Shown one piece after another: positions 7,683-16,007 of a stretch of 64,000 bases of DNA. Every line of letters starts with the position of its first letter. Position 1 is the stretch's first letter. The position numbers and the translations under genes are program-made. The notes beneath the pieces are model-generated. The model was not told where the DNA came from, ran no database searches, and worked only from the letters and a program-made list of their open reading frames with translations. This DNA is from Oscillospiraceae bacterium (GTDB lineage Bacteria; Bacillota; Clostridia; Oscillospirales; Acutalibacteraceae): positions 1,017,501 to 1,081,500 of the forward strand of contig CP107220.1 in the NCBI GenBank assembly GCA_025757685.1. The letters are read 5' to 3'.

Positions 7683-9341
7683 TCACATGGCACATTTTTT
7701 ACAGGGCGTATGGTTCTTTTTCGCCTCTTTCAGCGTGGTTTTAATGGGATGCTTTCCGGCGCAGCTTTTTATATAATGATACTTTTTGCCGGTGGGCGAA
7801 ACATACACCGTATTCCCCTTTGGCGCCGATTTCTTTGCGCTGCCGGTGTTCTTCGATTTGCTCCAGTTGCTGTAATATTTGGTGCTCTTGTGGCCGGTTT
7901 TCACTGTCTTATAGGTGCGCACACGCACATAGTATTTTTTGCCGTTTTTAAGTCCGGTAATGGTTTTTTGGGTGGTGCTGTTTTTGCTCACCGTGACCGT
8001 CTTTGCGTTTTTAAAGTTCGACGATGTACTGTATTGGATTTGATACCCGGTGGTTTGGGATTTCTGCTTTTTCCAAGTTACGGTAATTTTCTTTTTCCCG
8101 CCAGTCACTTTGCTGATCGATGTACCCTTTGGCTTGACGGTAAAGTACACGGTGCGCGAGCCCTTGTACTTACCCTTCAGTTTCACCTGTACGCCGTAGC
8201 GCCCAACAGCTTTGCGCCCTTTTGGGTAGTTCACCGTGTAATCAGCACTTGCTTTTAACGGTTTGCCGGTACTGTCTTTCACGGTCACCGACGGTTTTTG
8301 CACCTTGCCGTTATAAGTATAAACCGTCTTTGCCAACTTGGGCGCTGACACCTTAGCAATCTTTGCAGCGGAAGTGACCTTTGTGTAACCGCAAGCCCCA
8401 CAAACCGCGCTGGTTTGCACGCAACCATCTCCGTTAAAGGATGCCGGCGTGGTTTTTGTAACATTCTTTGTCGTCCTATGCTTGCACACGGCAGCGCTGC
8501 CTTTTTGGGTTGTGGCCTGAATTCCACTGTTTTGCACCTGCATCTGAATGGTGCCCATTTGATCCGTTCGATAGATTTTGGCCTTAACCACCTGCAATCG
8601 CTGCAAAGCTTGGGCCGTGGGGTGGCCGTAACTGTTCCCTGCCCCTACGGAGATTGCCGCGTATTTTGGTGCAGCTTCTGCAAGGAAGGAGGCAGAGGAA
8701 GACCCGGCAGAACCATGGTGCGCCACCTTCAGAATATCCGTTTGCAGATCAGCACCACTGTTCACCAGCGATTGCTCCACCGCGGACGAAATATCACCGG
8801 TCAGCAACAAGGAACGATTGCCGCACTGCACTTTTAGCACCAGAGACGCATCGTTGGCGTTCTCTGCCCCTGTGCCGTCACTGAGTACCTGCACAGTGGT
8901 GCCGCCTACCTGAAACCGGGAATTGGCAGTCGGGTTCGCCGCTTTACTACCGGGTTCGCTTTTTATGGCAGAGAGATAATTCTTGTAGCACTTTGTGTTG
9001 GTCTTGTATGGTGAATAATAAGAATAATTTACCTGAAAGCGATTGTAAATTTGGGGTAACCCGCCGATATGGTCCTCGTCCGGATGGCTGGCCACCACAT
9101 AATCCAAGGTGGAAATGGATTTGCTGCGCAGACAATCCTCAACCGCTTGGGCATGCACAGCTTTACCTCCATCCACCAGCATTCGGTGTCCGTTGCTTTC
9201 TATTAGAATACTGTCGCCCTGATCGCAATCAATAAAAGTGACTGTCATGGACGGCTGCGCCGCATTAGCCACCGCTGTACCGCCTACCGTCAGCCCCAAA
9301 AGCAGCAAAGCGCTGCATATTATACTGCCAAATTTTTTCAT
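7683..9341 (-). CDS. secreted ComEC-type metallo-beta-lactamase-fold protein with Ig-like/FnIII domains and C-terminal zinc-binding motif
   Basis: A 552-residue exported protein with a signal peptide (residues 1-28, ending ANAA). Residues 30-270 form a metallo-beta-lactamase fold of the ComEC/Rec2 C-terminal type: FIDCDQGDSILIES, SHPDEDHIGG (H86, D90, H91), LLLTGDIS and KVAHHGSAGS. Then come a cysteine motif (CKH...CGACG), a VYTYNGKVQKPSVTV repeat domain, a fibronectin type III domain and a basic tail HYIKSCAGKH...CKKC resembling zinc-binding ends of secreted clostridial nucleases. There is no ComEC channel domain, so it is not the DNA transporter. Nuclease or phosphodiesterase activity outside the cell is inferred. 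Start supported by an AGAAGGA site. Confidence 0.8.
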   Translation of the reverse strand: MKKFGSIICSALLLLGLTVGGTAVANAAQPSMTVTFIDCDQGDSILIESNGHRMLVDGGKAVHAQAVEDCLRSKSISTLDYVVASHPDEDHIGGLPQIYNRFQVNYSYYSPYKTNTKCYKNYLSAIKSEPGSKAANPTANSRFQVGGTTVQVLSDGTGAENANDASLVLKVQCGNRSLLLTGDISSAVEQSLVNSGADLQTDILKVAHHGSAGSSSASFLAEAAPKYAAISVGAGNSYGHPTAQALQRLQVVKAKIYRTDQMGTIQMQVQNSGIQATTQKGSAAVCKHRTTKNVTKTTPASFNGDGCVQTSAVCGACGYTKVTSAAKIAKVSAPKLAKTVYTYNGKVQKPSVTVKDSTGKPLKASADYTVNYPKGRKAVGRYGVQVKLKGKYKGSRTVYFTVKPKGTSISKVTGGKKKITVTWKKQKSQTTGYQIQYSTSSNFKNAKTVTVSKNSTTQKTITGLKNGKKYYVRVRTYKTVKTGHKSTKYYSNWSKSKNTGSAKKSAPKGNTVYVSPTGKKYHYIKSCAGKHPIKTTLKEAKKNHTPCKKCAM

Positions 9342-9374
9342 TTCGTCATCCTTCTTTTCTTTGTATTGAATTTT

Positions 9375-9403
9375 ATTCTAACATATTTTACTTGTTATTG
9401 CAA
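9375..9403 (-). promoter_or_regulatory. sigma-A-type promoter of the secreted metallo-beta-lactamase-fold gene
   Basis: On the minus strand TTGCAA and TAGAAT (5 of 6 to consensus) are 17 bp apart in an AT-rich stretch 34 nt upstream of the ATG at 9341. Confidence 0.7.
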
Positions 9404-9493
9404 CCGTTATTCCCGGCGCACCGCCATCATCAGCACCAAAGCGCCGAACAGGCGCAGAGGCTTTTCCGGGTAAAATTGATTATACCGCCGCAA

Positions 9494-9523
9494 AAAAGCG
9501 CTCGGTACAAACCGGGCGCTTTT
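9494..9523 (-). terminator. second hairpin terminator downstream of tsf
   Basis: A 12-bp stem with one G-T pair (arms 9494-9505, 9512-9523) and a 6-nt loop, followed by a T run on the minus strand. With the hairpin at 9552 it makes a tandem terminator that keeps the strong rpsB-tsf transcript out of the secreted-protein genes. Between here and the promoter at 9403 I see no gene. Confidence 0.75.
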
Positions 9524-9551
9524 CATGATCAAATATAAAGAAAACGAACAT

Positions 9552-9579
9552 AAAAAAGAGCACCTCCAAAGAGGTGCTC
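9552..9579 (-). terminator. rho-independent terminator of the rpsB-tsf operon
   Basis: A perfect 9-bp stem, GAGCACCTC with GAGGTGCTC, around a CAAA loop, followed by six T on the minus strand. It begins 14 nt after the tsf stop codon. Confidence 0.92.
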
Positions 9580-9592
9580 CAAATGCTTGTAC

Positions 9593-10528
9593 TTAGCCGT
9601 TGATCTGCTTTGCGATCTCTTCAGCGAAGTTCTCCTCGCGCTTTTCCAGGCCCTCGCCCTTCATCATACGCACGAAGCCGGTGCACTTGATTTCCGTGCC
9701 CAGTGCCTTAGCCACATTGTTGATGTAGGTCTGTACATTCTCGTGGTTCTCAGCCTTTACGAACTCCTGGTCTACCAGGCAGTTCTCCTTGTAGAACTTG
9801 CCCAGCTTACCGGCAGCGATCTTCTCCAGCACCTGCTCCGGCTTGTTAGCCATCTTGGGATCTTCCTTCAACTGTGCGGAAAGAATGCCCTTCTCGTGCT
9901 CGATCACCTCAGCGGGAACGGAAGCCTCATCCAGATAAGAGGGGCTCATAGCGGCGATCTGCATAGCCACATCCTTGCCCATTACCTTGAACTCGTCAGT
10001 AGCGGCCTTGCTCTCGTCAGCCACATCAAAGCCAACCATAACGCCTACGGAACCGCCGGCGTGAATGTAGGTTGCCACAACACCATCCATCACCTCAAAG
10101 CGACGGATCTTCATGTTCTCACCGATGGACAGGATCAGGTCGTTCAGAGTCTCGGTCACGGTACGGTCGGTGCCGTCATAAGCGGTAGCGCACAGCGCCT
10201 CCACATCAGCGGGAGCGGTAGCGATAATGGTGCGCGCCACGCCCTTTACAAAGTCCATGAACTTGTCGTTCTTGGCAACAAAGTCGGTCTCAGAGTTGAC
10301 CTCAACGGTGACAGCCTTCTTGGCAGCCTCGTCATAATAAGTGTACACAACGCCCTCGGCAGCGATACGGGCGGACTTCTTCTCGGCAGCAGCCAGACCC
10401 CGCTCACGCAGGAAGTCGATTGCCTTGTCCATGTCGCCGTCTGCTTCGGTCAATGCCTTTTTGCATTCCATCATACCAACGCCGGTCTTTTCACGCAGCG
10501 CCTTAACATCCATAGCGGTAAATGCCAT
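9593..10528 (-). CDS. tsf: translation elongation factor Ts
   Basis: Guanine-nucleotide exchange factor that recharges EF-Tu with GTP. The N-terminal UBA-like domain reads VKALREKTGVGMMECKKALTEADGDMDKAIDFLRERG, the EF-Tu contact region TDFVAKNDKF follows, and the core and coiled-coil region end in the usual EEIAKQI tail. Full-length at 311 residues. It follows rpsB by 43 nt with its own ribosome site, and two terminators lie directly downstream. Confidence 0.97.
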   Translation of the reverse strand: MAFTAMDVKALREKTGVGMMECKKALTEADGDMDKAIDFLRERGLAAAEKKSARIAAEGVVYTYYDEAAKKAVTVEVNSETDFVAKNDKFMDFVKGVARTIIATAPADVEALCATAYDGTDRTVTETLNDLILSIGENMKIRRFEVMDGVVATYIHAGGSVGVMVGFDVADESKAATDEFKVMGKDVAMQIAAMSPSYLDEASVPAEVIEHEKGILSAQLKEDPKMANKPEQVLEKIAAGKLGKFYKENCLVDQEFVKAENHENVQTYINNVAKALGTEIKCTGFVRMMKGEGLEKREENFAEEIAKQING

Positions 10529-10571
10529 TGTGTGTTCCTCCTTGAATTCAGTCTAAAATCTATCGGCAGAA

Positions 10572-11354
10572 TTACTCTGCTTTGTCAGCCTTGTCTGCTT
10601 TCTTTGCGGGCTTCTTAGCCGGTTTCTTCTCCGCAGCGGGAGCCTCGGCAGCCTCGTCGGCAGTGTCCTTACCGTCACGGCCCTCGATCACAGCGTTAGC
10701 CATTGCACCGGCGATCAGCTTAACCGCACGGATAGCGTCGTCGTTGCCGGGGATCACATAGTCGATCTCGTCCGGATCGCAGTTGGTATCTACGATAGCC
10801 ACGATGGGCAGACCCAGCTTGATGGCCTCAGATACAGCGATGCGCTCCTTGCGGGGGTCAACGATGAACATAGCCTGCGGAATCTTCTTCATCTCGGTGA
10901 TACCGCCCAGGTACTTCTCCAGCTTCTCAATTTCCAGCTCCAGGCCGGCCACTTCCTTCTTGGGCAGCATATCAAAGGTGCCGTCCTCAGCCATAGCCTT
11001 CAGCTGAGCCAGACGAGCCACACGGCCGCGAATGGTCTTAAAGTTGGTGAGCATACCGCCCAGCCAGCGTGCGTTAACATAAGGCATACCGCAGCGCTCA
11101 GCCTCTTCCTTAATGGACTCCTGGGCCTGCTTTTTGGTGCCTACGAAGATGATCTCGCCGCCATCGGCAGCCACATCGTGAACGAACTTGTAAGCCTCGT
11201 CCAGCTTCTTCACGGTCTTCTGCAAGTCGATAATGTAGATACCGTTACGCTCGGTGAAGATATACTCCGCCATTTTGGGGTTCCATCTTCTGGTCTGGTG
11301 ACCGAAGTGCACGCCTGCTTCCAGCAGCTGCTTCATAGAAACTACATTTGCCAT
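10572..11354 (-). CDS. rpsB: 30S ribosomal protein S2
   Basis: Small-subunit ribosomal protein at the head of the rpsB-tsf operon. Signatures: the opening SMKQLLEAGVHFGHQTRRWNPKM, the middle FVGTKKQAQESIKEEA, and PIVAIVDTNCDPDEIDYVIPGNDDA. The 260-residue protein ends in a lysine/alanine-rich tail (KKPAKKPAKKADKADK), longer than in Bacillus S2 and probably disordered. A strong AAAGGAGGAA site precedes the start, behind a leader of about 140 nt that may carry feedback control. Confidence 0.97.
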   Translation of the reverse strand: MANVVSMKQLLEAGVHFGHQTRRWNPKMAEYIFTERNGIYIIDLQKTVKKLDEAYKFVHDVAADGGEIIFVGTKKQAQESIKEEAERCGMPYVNARWLGGMLTNFKTIRGRVARLAQLKAMAEDGTFDMLPKKEVAGLELEIEKLEKYLGGITEMKKIPQAMFIVDPRKERIAVSEAIKLGLPIVAIVDTNCDPDEIDYVIPGNDDAIRAVKLIAGAMANAVIEGRDGKDTADEAAEAPAAEKKPAKKPAKKADKADKAE

Positions 11355-11494
11355 AATTTAAGTTCCTCCTTTAGGTTGATCCTCCACCGTGCGGCATGGC
11401 AACGCCCCGTACATAGCACCAGGGGCAGACCGCAGCGGTGTGCGTATTCCGTGCATTGCATATATTTATAAATTTATATATACCACACGAATGC
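11355..11494 (-). promoter_or_regulatory. rpsB 5' leader, possible ribosomal-protein autoregulatory RNA
   Basis: About 140 nt of untranslated leader. It has an AT-rich first half, then GC-rich stretches that can pair (ACCGC with GCGGT; GCCCC with GGGGC across 13 nt) just before the ribosome site. Leaders of S2 genes in several bacteria bind S2 as feedback; whether this one does is inference. No match to a named Rfam family could be tested. Confidence 0.35.
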
Positions 11495-11500
11495 CGTAAT

Positions 11501-11529
11501 ATAATAGCACGCCCGGTGCAAAAAAGCAA
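11501..11529 (-). promoter_or_regulatory. sigma-A-type promoter of rpsB-tsf
   Basis: On the minus strand TTGCTT and TATTAT (5 of 6) are 17 bp apart. The predicted start of transcription near 11494 leaves the leader described above. It lies between the gatD terminator and rpsB. Confidence 0.7.
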
Positions 11530-11568
11530 GAAAAATTTTCAAATTTCCTGCCATTTGCCGGACAAAAT

Positions 11569-11607
11569 CAAAAATGCCGCACCTGCCCCGGGGCAAATGC
11601 GGTATTT
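11569..11607 (-). terminator. rho-independent terminator of murT-gatD
   Basis: A 10-bp outer stem (arms 11572-11581 and 11598-11607, one G-T pair) encloses a TGCCCC/GGGGCA inner stem. On the minus strand the last stem bases run into TTTTTGATTTTG. It begins just after the gatD stop codon. Confidence 0.82.
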
Positions 11608-11611
11608 CTGT

Positions 11612-12358
11612 TTATTTTTTATGCTTTTTGCCACTTTGCTGGTGGATATACAGCCGCTCCACCTGGTCGCGGGCAAAGTCCTCTGCGCTGTCGTCCAAAG
11701 GAGTCAGGGCAAAGCTCGGATCCCGACGGCGCATGGCCGTCTCAATGAGCTTGTCTGCCAAAGCCGGATTTTTGGGCAGCACCGGGCCGTGAGAATAGGT
11801 GCAAAATGTGTTTTTATAGTGCACGCCCTCAGTGCCGTCCCGGCCGTTGTTGCCGTAGCCAGACACCATCTTGCCCAGGGGCGCCACGCCCTTGCCCAAA
11901 TAGGTGCGCCCGGAGTGGTTCTCAAACCCGATCACTCGACCGAATTCCGTATCAAAGGCGTAATTGCCGATGAGCCGCTCTTTTTCGCCAACGGTGTAGA
12001 AATCCACCGCGCCGATATAATCCAGCCGCTCGCCGGTATACGTCTGGTAATACTTGCCCAGCATTTGGTAGCCGCCGCAGATGGCCAGCACCACGGTGCC
12101 GTCTGCCACTGCACGGCGGATCTCCTCGTCCTTACCCCGGTGCAGGTCCTCCAGCAGTACCTCCTGCTCAAAGTCCTGGCCACCGCCGATAAACAACAGG
12201 TCGTACTTAGTATGGTCAAAGGGGTCGCCTACGGAGATCTCGTCTACCGTCACCTGGATTCCCCGCTGCCGACAGCGATATTGCAGGCACATAATATTGC
12301 CTCGATCGCCGTACAGATTCAGCAGATCCGGGTACAAATGCGCAATTCTCATTTCCAA
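11612..12358 (-). CDS. gatD: lipid II isoglutaminyl synthase, glutaminase subunit
   Basis: Class I glutamine amidotransferase (248 residues) that supplies ammonia to MurT for amidating the D-Glu of lipid II. The nucleophile elbow AICGGYQMLG puts the catalytic Cys at residue 94, and the catalytic His is at residue 190 in YSHGPVLPKNP. The opening MRIAHLYPDLLNLYGDRGN and IGGGQDFEQ are typical of GatD/CobQ-like proteins. It overlaps murT by 10 nt, as expected for subunits of one complex. Amidation of peptidoglycan is an established function of MurT-GatD in Gram-positives. Confidence 0.94.
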   Translation of the reverse strand: MEMRIAHLYPDLLNLYGDRGNIMCLQYRCRQRGIQVTVDEISVGDPFDHTKYDLLFIGGGQDFEQEVLLEDLHRGKDEEIRRAVADGTVVLAICGGYQMLGKYYQTYTGERLDYIGAVDFYTVGEKERLIGNYAFDTEFGRVIGFENHSGRTYLGKGVAPLGKMVSGYGNNGRDGTEGVHYKNTFCTYSHGPVLPKNPALADKLIETAMRRRDPSFALTPLDDSAEDFARDQVERLYIHQQSGKKHKK

Positions 12359-13626
12359 AACGCCTCCTTGCCGAAATGCTCCGCAAACTTAGGCCGCATA
12401 GCCATCATTGCCGTATAAGTAGGCACCACAAACACATCGCCCTTGCACCGGAGCACCGTTTGCAGCACATCGTCTGTAATTTCCGCATCCATTCCGCTGT
12501 ATTTCAGCCGCAGGGCCATATCGCCGCTGCGCTTGCCGGCAGCATAGATCTTGCCGTCCGCCTGAATATCCGCGTCCCAGATCCAGCTGATGTCCCGGCC
12601 GTCCGCTGCATTGTCGTTCAGGCAAAAGATCACCGTCTTGTCACCCTTAAACTGGCTGATATAGTTGCAGGTTTGGGTCAGCCCCGCCGGGTTCTTCACC
12701 AGGATCATCCGCACATTGCCAAACTTCTCCATCCGGCCAAAGGCACCGCTAAAGCGTTCCAGCGCGTGGAGCGCCGTCTCCCGGTCAATACCCAAACTCA
12801 CCAATGCGGCCAAGGCGCCGATGCCATTATAGATATTGTACACACCGCCCAAGTTGATCTTCACCGGCGTGGTGCCGTTTAACATAACGGTGCTGCTGTC
12901 CGGCGTGGTCTCTACAATATCCGTCACATTATAATCCGGGGTCTCCCGACAATAGCCGCAGCCGGGACAGCGGTATTTGCCCAGGTGTGCATAGGTGAAA
13001 TAGTCATATTCCAGTTGGTGCTTACAGTGGATACAACGGGTGCCGTCCCGCACAGCGGAGGTTTGGTCCAGGGGCACACTGACCCCGTAGGTCACCGTGT
13101 TCTCCCGCTTCAAGGTATTGGTCAGGGAGCAATCGCCGTTGATCACCAAAGTGGCCTCCGGCAAATTGTTCACCGATTCCTGAATGGCGGACAGCGTGTG
13201 AGACACCTCGCCGTACCGATCCAGCTGATCGCGGAACACATTGGTCACCAGCACCACCTTGGCTTTCAGGTACTTACTGACGGTACGAAAGGCGTTTTCG
13301 TCGCACTCAATGACCGCATACTCCTTGGTGCACTTGCCGCTATTGGTAGAATTCAGAATAAAAGAAGTGGTGATACCGGTAATCAGATTGGCGCCGGAGC
13401 GGTTGATAAAGTAGGACTTGCCTGCTTCTTTCAGTCCCTCCTCCACAATACGGGCAGAGGTGGTCTTGCCGTTGGTGCCGGTAATCACGATCACCTTAAC
13501 CCCCTGAGAGAGCTTGGCCAAAATATCCCGCTTAAAGAACAGCGCAATGCGCCCGGGTAGGGTGGTAGCCCCATAACCCAGCAGGTTCATCACCTTGGTA
13601 ATCAACTTGGTAAGAAAAATAATCAT
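12349..13626 (-). CDS. murT: lipid II isoglutaminyl synthase, MurT subunit
   Basis: Mur-ligase-like ATPase that, with GatD, converts D-Glu to D-isoGln in lipid II at the membrane. Motifs: TLPGRIA near the N-terminus, P-loop GTNGKTT (residues 50-56), a MurT-specific four-cysteine zinc ribbon (CIHC...CPGC), and a C-terminal DUF1727 domain. The ATG at 13626 gives 425 residues and an N-terminus like other MurT proteins. A GTG at 13644 would add six residues but lies under the promoter of the divergent gene. Neither has a clear ribosome site. Confidence 0.93.
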   Translation of the reverse strand: MIIFLTKLITKVMNLLGYGATTLPGRIALFFKRDILAKLSQGVKVIVITGTNGKTTSARIVEEGLKEAGKSYFINRSGANLITGITTSFILNSTNSGKCTKEYAVIECDENAFRTVSKYLKAKVVLVTNVFRDQLDRYGEVSHTLSAIQESVNNLPEATLVINGDCSLTNTLKRENTVTYGVSVPLDQTSAVRDGTRCIHCKHQLEYDYFTYAHLGKYRCPGCGYCRETPDYNVTDIVETTPDSSTVMLNGTTPVKINLGGVYNIYNGIGALAALVSLGIDRETALHALERFSGAFGRMEKFGNVRMILVKNPAGLTQTCNYISQFKGDKTVIFCLNDNAADGRDISWIWDADIQADGKIYAAGKRSGDMALRLKYSGMDAEITDDVLQTVLRCKGDVFVVPTYTAMMAMRPKFAEHFGKEAFWK

Positions 13627-13638
13627 AGCAAAAAGGAA

Positions 13639-13666
13639 TTGCACTTCTGCAAAAATGTGTTACAAT
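13639..13666 (+). promoter_or_regulatory. promoter of the inositol-phosphatase/radical SAM pair
   Basis: TTGCAC and TACAAT are 16 bp apart on the plus strand. The -10 box sits in a small inverted repeat, GTTACA-N7-TGTAAC (13659-13677), which could be an operator. The gene start follows at 13723 with a GAGGTAA site. Confidence 0.6.
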
Positions 13667-13722
13667 AAGCCTGTAACCGGGCGGCTGACCCACCGCCCAC
13701 AGAGAATGCGAGGTAATAAAAT

Positions 13723-14499
13723 ATGGATTATTTAGAGCCGATGACAGCGGCTGTACGTGCCGCCGCCAACATCTATCGCAGTGCAAAAAACGATCTGCAC
13801 ATTGAAGTGAAGGGCGAGGACAAAAACAACCTGGTCACCGCCTATGATAAACAAATTCAAGGTTTTCTGTACAAAGAGCTGTCTGCCGCGTTCCCCGGCT
13901 GCGCTTTTCTCGGCGAAGAGGGCGGCGGTAAGATAGAAGTACCCATGGGCCTTTGCTTTATCATCGACCCTATCGACGGCACCACCAATTTTATCCGGAA
14001 TTTTGAGCACAGCGCCATCAGCGTCGGTTTGTCAGTAGACAGAAAGATGGTGGCCGGCGTGGTCTACGATGTAGACAAAGACAACCTGTACGCCGCGCAG
14101 CGAGGCTGCGGCGCTACTTTAAACGGCCGTGCCATTCATGCGAACCGCAGTGACCTGGACCACTCCCTGCTGCTCTTCGGCAGTTGCCCCTATGAACGGG
14201 AACTGGCGCACCGCACCTTCCAAATGGTAGAGAAAGCCTACACCCGAGTGCTGGAAATCCGGCGTACCGGCTCTGCCGCACTGGATATTTGCTATGTGGC
14301 GTCCGGCAAGGCCGATCTGTATTTTGAATTGATCCTGCGGCCCTGGGACTACGCGGCCGCCGTCGTTATTGTAGAAGAGGCCGGCGGCGTGATCCGCACC
14401 ACAGAGAACCAACCCATGCCCATTGACCAGATCGTCGGCGTGCGCTGCGGCAACGGCGAGAACCTGGCGGAATTTGATGCCTTGGTGCAGAACCTGTGA
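13723..14499 (+). CDS. inositol monophosphatase family protein
   Basis: Magnesium-dependent phosphatase of the FIG superfamily, 258 residues. Metal and catalytic motifs are intact: GEEGGG (residues 64-69), IDPIDGTTNF (D82, D85) and WDYAAAVVIVEEAGG (D209). True substrates vary in this family: inositol phosphate, 3'-phosphoadenosine 5'-phosphate, NADP or sugar phosphates. The sequence does not decide between them. The ATG has a GAGGTAA site. The stop codon overlaps the GTG start of the next gene by 4 nt, so the two are coupled. Confidence 0.88.
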   Translation: MDYLEPMTAAVRAAANIYRSAKNDLHIEVKGEDKNNLVTAYDKQIQGFLYKELSAAFPGCAFLGEEGGGKIEVPMGLCFIIDPIDGTTNFIRNFEHSAISVGLSVDRKMVAGVVYDVDKDNLYAAQRGCGATLNGRAIHANRSDLDHSLLLFGSCPYERELAHRTFQMVEKAYTRVLEIRRTGSAALDICYVASGKADLYFELILRPWDYAAAVVIVEEAGGVIRTTENQPMPIDQIVGVRCGNGENLAEFDALVQNL

Positions 14500-15437
14500 G
14501 GTACTACACCTCCGTCAATCGTTACTTGCAGCAGCGCTTCGGCTGCAAGGTGTATAAAGTAGCGCTGTCCGGCGGCTTTACCTGTCCCAATCGGGACGGC
14601 ACACTGGACAGCCGAGGCTGCATTTTCTGTTCCCGAGGGGGCAGCGGTGACTTTGCCGGTGATCCTGCACAGTCGATAACCGAGCAGCTTTGCCGCGGCA
14701 AAGCTGCCTTGGCAGGAAAAATCAAGAACGGCAAGTATATCGCCTACTTTCAGTCCTATACCGGCACCTATGCGCCGGTAGAACGGCTGCGCGCACTCTA
14801 CACGGAGGCGCTGGCCGACCCGCAGGTGGTAGCGCTATCGGTGGCCACACGGCCGGACTGTCTGCCACCTCAGGTGCTGGATCTGTTGGCAGAACTGAAC
14901 CGGCAAAAGCCGGTGTTCGTAGAACTGGGATTGCAAACCATCCACCGGAACAGCGCCGCCTACATACGCCGTGGCTATCCCCTGTTGGTCTTTGATCAAG
15001 CGATGGCAAATCTAACAGCCATCGGGGTCAACAAAGTGGTACATATTATTTTAGGTCTGCCCGGAGAAAGCCGGGACCAAATGGCAGAAAGCGTGCGCTA
15101 CGCCGTGGACCATGGAGCCGACGGGTTGAAGCTGCAGCTGCTCCATGTACTCCGGGGCACAGATCTGGCAGCGGACTATGCCGCAGGAAAATGCCCGGTG
15201 CTCACTCTGCCGGAATACTTAGACACGCTGGACGCCTGCTTACAGCAGGTACCAAAGGAAGTCGTCATTCACCGGCTCACCGGCGACGGTCCCAAACGAG
15301 ACCTGATCGCGCCCCTGTGGTCGGCAGACAAAAAGGCGGTGCTAAACGCCATCCATGCCCGCTTTGCACCCTATCCTTTGCAGGACGGAACATCGTCTAT
15401 TATCATACACGATTCCGCCGCTGAAATAAAGGGGTAA
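14496..15437 (+). CDS. TIGR01212-family radical SAM protein (YtqA/YhcC-like)
   Basis: A 313-residue radical SAM enzyme of the family containing E. coli YhcC and B. subtilis YtqA, related to Elp3-type proteins. The [4Fe-4S]-SAM motif is CX11CX2C (C30, C42, C45) after RFGCKVYKVALSGGFTCP. Further family blocks are FQSYTGTYAPVERLRALY, VALSVATRPDCLPPQVLDLL and VELGLQTIHRNSA. The function of this family is not established. It starts with GTG overlapping the preceding gene by 4 nt, and its transcript ends at the strong hairpin at 15465. Confidence 0.88.
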   Translation: MRYYTSVNRYLQQRFGCKVYKVALSGGFTCPNRDGTLDSRGCIFCSRGGSGDFAGDPAQSITEQLCRGKAALAGKIKNGKYIAYFQSYTGTYAPVERLRALYTEALADPQVVALSVATRPDCLPPQVLDLLAELNRQKPVFVELGLQTIHRNSAAYIRRGYPLLVFDQAMANLTAIGVNKVVHIILGLPGESRDQMAESVRYAVDHGADGLKLQLLHVLRGTDLAADYAAGKCPVLTLPEYLDTLDACLQQVPKEVVIHRLTGDGPKRDLIAPLWSADKKAVLNAIHARFAPYPLQDGTSSIIIHDSAAEIKG

Positions 15438-15464
15438 ACCCAACTTTTTTCAAATTTACGGAAG

Positions 15465-15505
15465 AAACCAAACGCCTGTCTGTTGACAGGCGTTTGGTTT
15501 ATTTT
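15465..15505. terminator. bidirectional terminator between convergent genes
   Basis: A perfect 16-bp stem (15465-15480 with 15485-15500) around a TGTT loop, with TTTATTTT after it on the plus strand. It ends the radical SAM transcript. The right arm covers part of the stop codon of the convergent lipoprotein gene, so it probably serves both. Confidence 0.92.
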
Positions 15506-15993
15506 GTGGGCGGGTCAAATTCAATGAGTATGTTGCTGCTGGGAAAATGCAGAGAGGCATAAGAACCGTCCTCATTCTGGTAGAGCACAAATTTGCCTGC
15601 CGGTACGGTTCCCTGATATTTGTAGCCGTCCTGCGTTTTTTGGGCCTGCAATTCGCCGTTTTGCCGGAGTACGGAGAACACGTCATAAAGGGCAATCGCC
15701 GGGTTGGTGTTCTCCAAATCCTGTGCCCTGGCTTCGTACTCCATACCGTCAAATCGGTAGCGTACCATAGTGCCTGCACAGGTCATCACCATGCCCCTGG
15801 CTGCCGTGTCGCCCACGGTGACGGTAACCGTTCCATCGGTTCGACAAATTTTGCAGTGATAAGAAAAATCCCCCGCTGTGACCACTGCCGACTGTTCAAA
15901 GTCCGCCGTCACATCGGGGGTATATTGTTTGGTTGCGCAGCCGCCCAGGGCCAGCAAAAGAAGCGCGCTAAAAAGCGAGAGCCACCGTTTCAA
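15499..15993 (-). CDS. putative lipoprotein of unknown function
   Basis: A 164-residue exported lipoprotein. The N-terminus MKRWLSLFSALLLLALGGC is a lipoprotein signal peptide with lipobox LGGC, lipidated at Cys19. The rest is soluble and rich in beta-strand-like sequence (VTVTVGDTAARGMVMT, MVRYRFDGMEYEAR). This resembles small lipoproteins that monitor or bind outside the membrane, but no family was recognised. It is the last gene of the lacZ-acpS-nnr group, 14 nt after nnr. Confidence 0.75.
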   Translation of the reverse strand: MKRWLSLFSALLLLALGGCATKQYTPDVTADFEQSAVVTAGDFSYHCKICRTDGTVTVTVGDTAARGMVMTCAGTMVRYRFDGMEYEARAQDLENTNPAIALYDVFSVLRQNGELQAQKTQDGYKYQGTVPAGKFVLYQNEDGSYASLHFPSSNILIEFDPPTK

Positions 15994-16007
15994 AAAGCAT
16001 CCGTCCG

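Noticed and set aside
7683..9341. Natural competence protein ComEC
   Set aside because: Only the soluble metallo-beta-lactamase-type domain is present, with a signal peptide; the membrane channel is missing.
9408..9500. An open minus-strand stretch of about 30 codons ending in LMMAVRRE between tsf and the secreted hydrolase
   Set aside because: No start codon with a ribosome site, and it overlaps a terminator hairpin; no family resemblance could be named.
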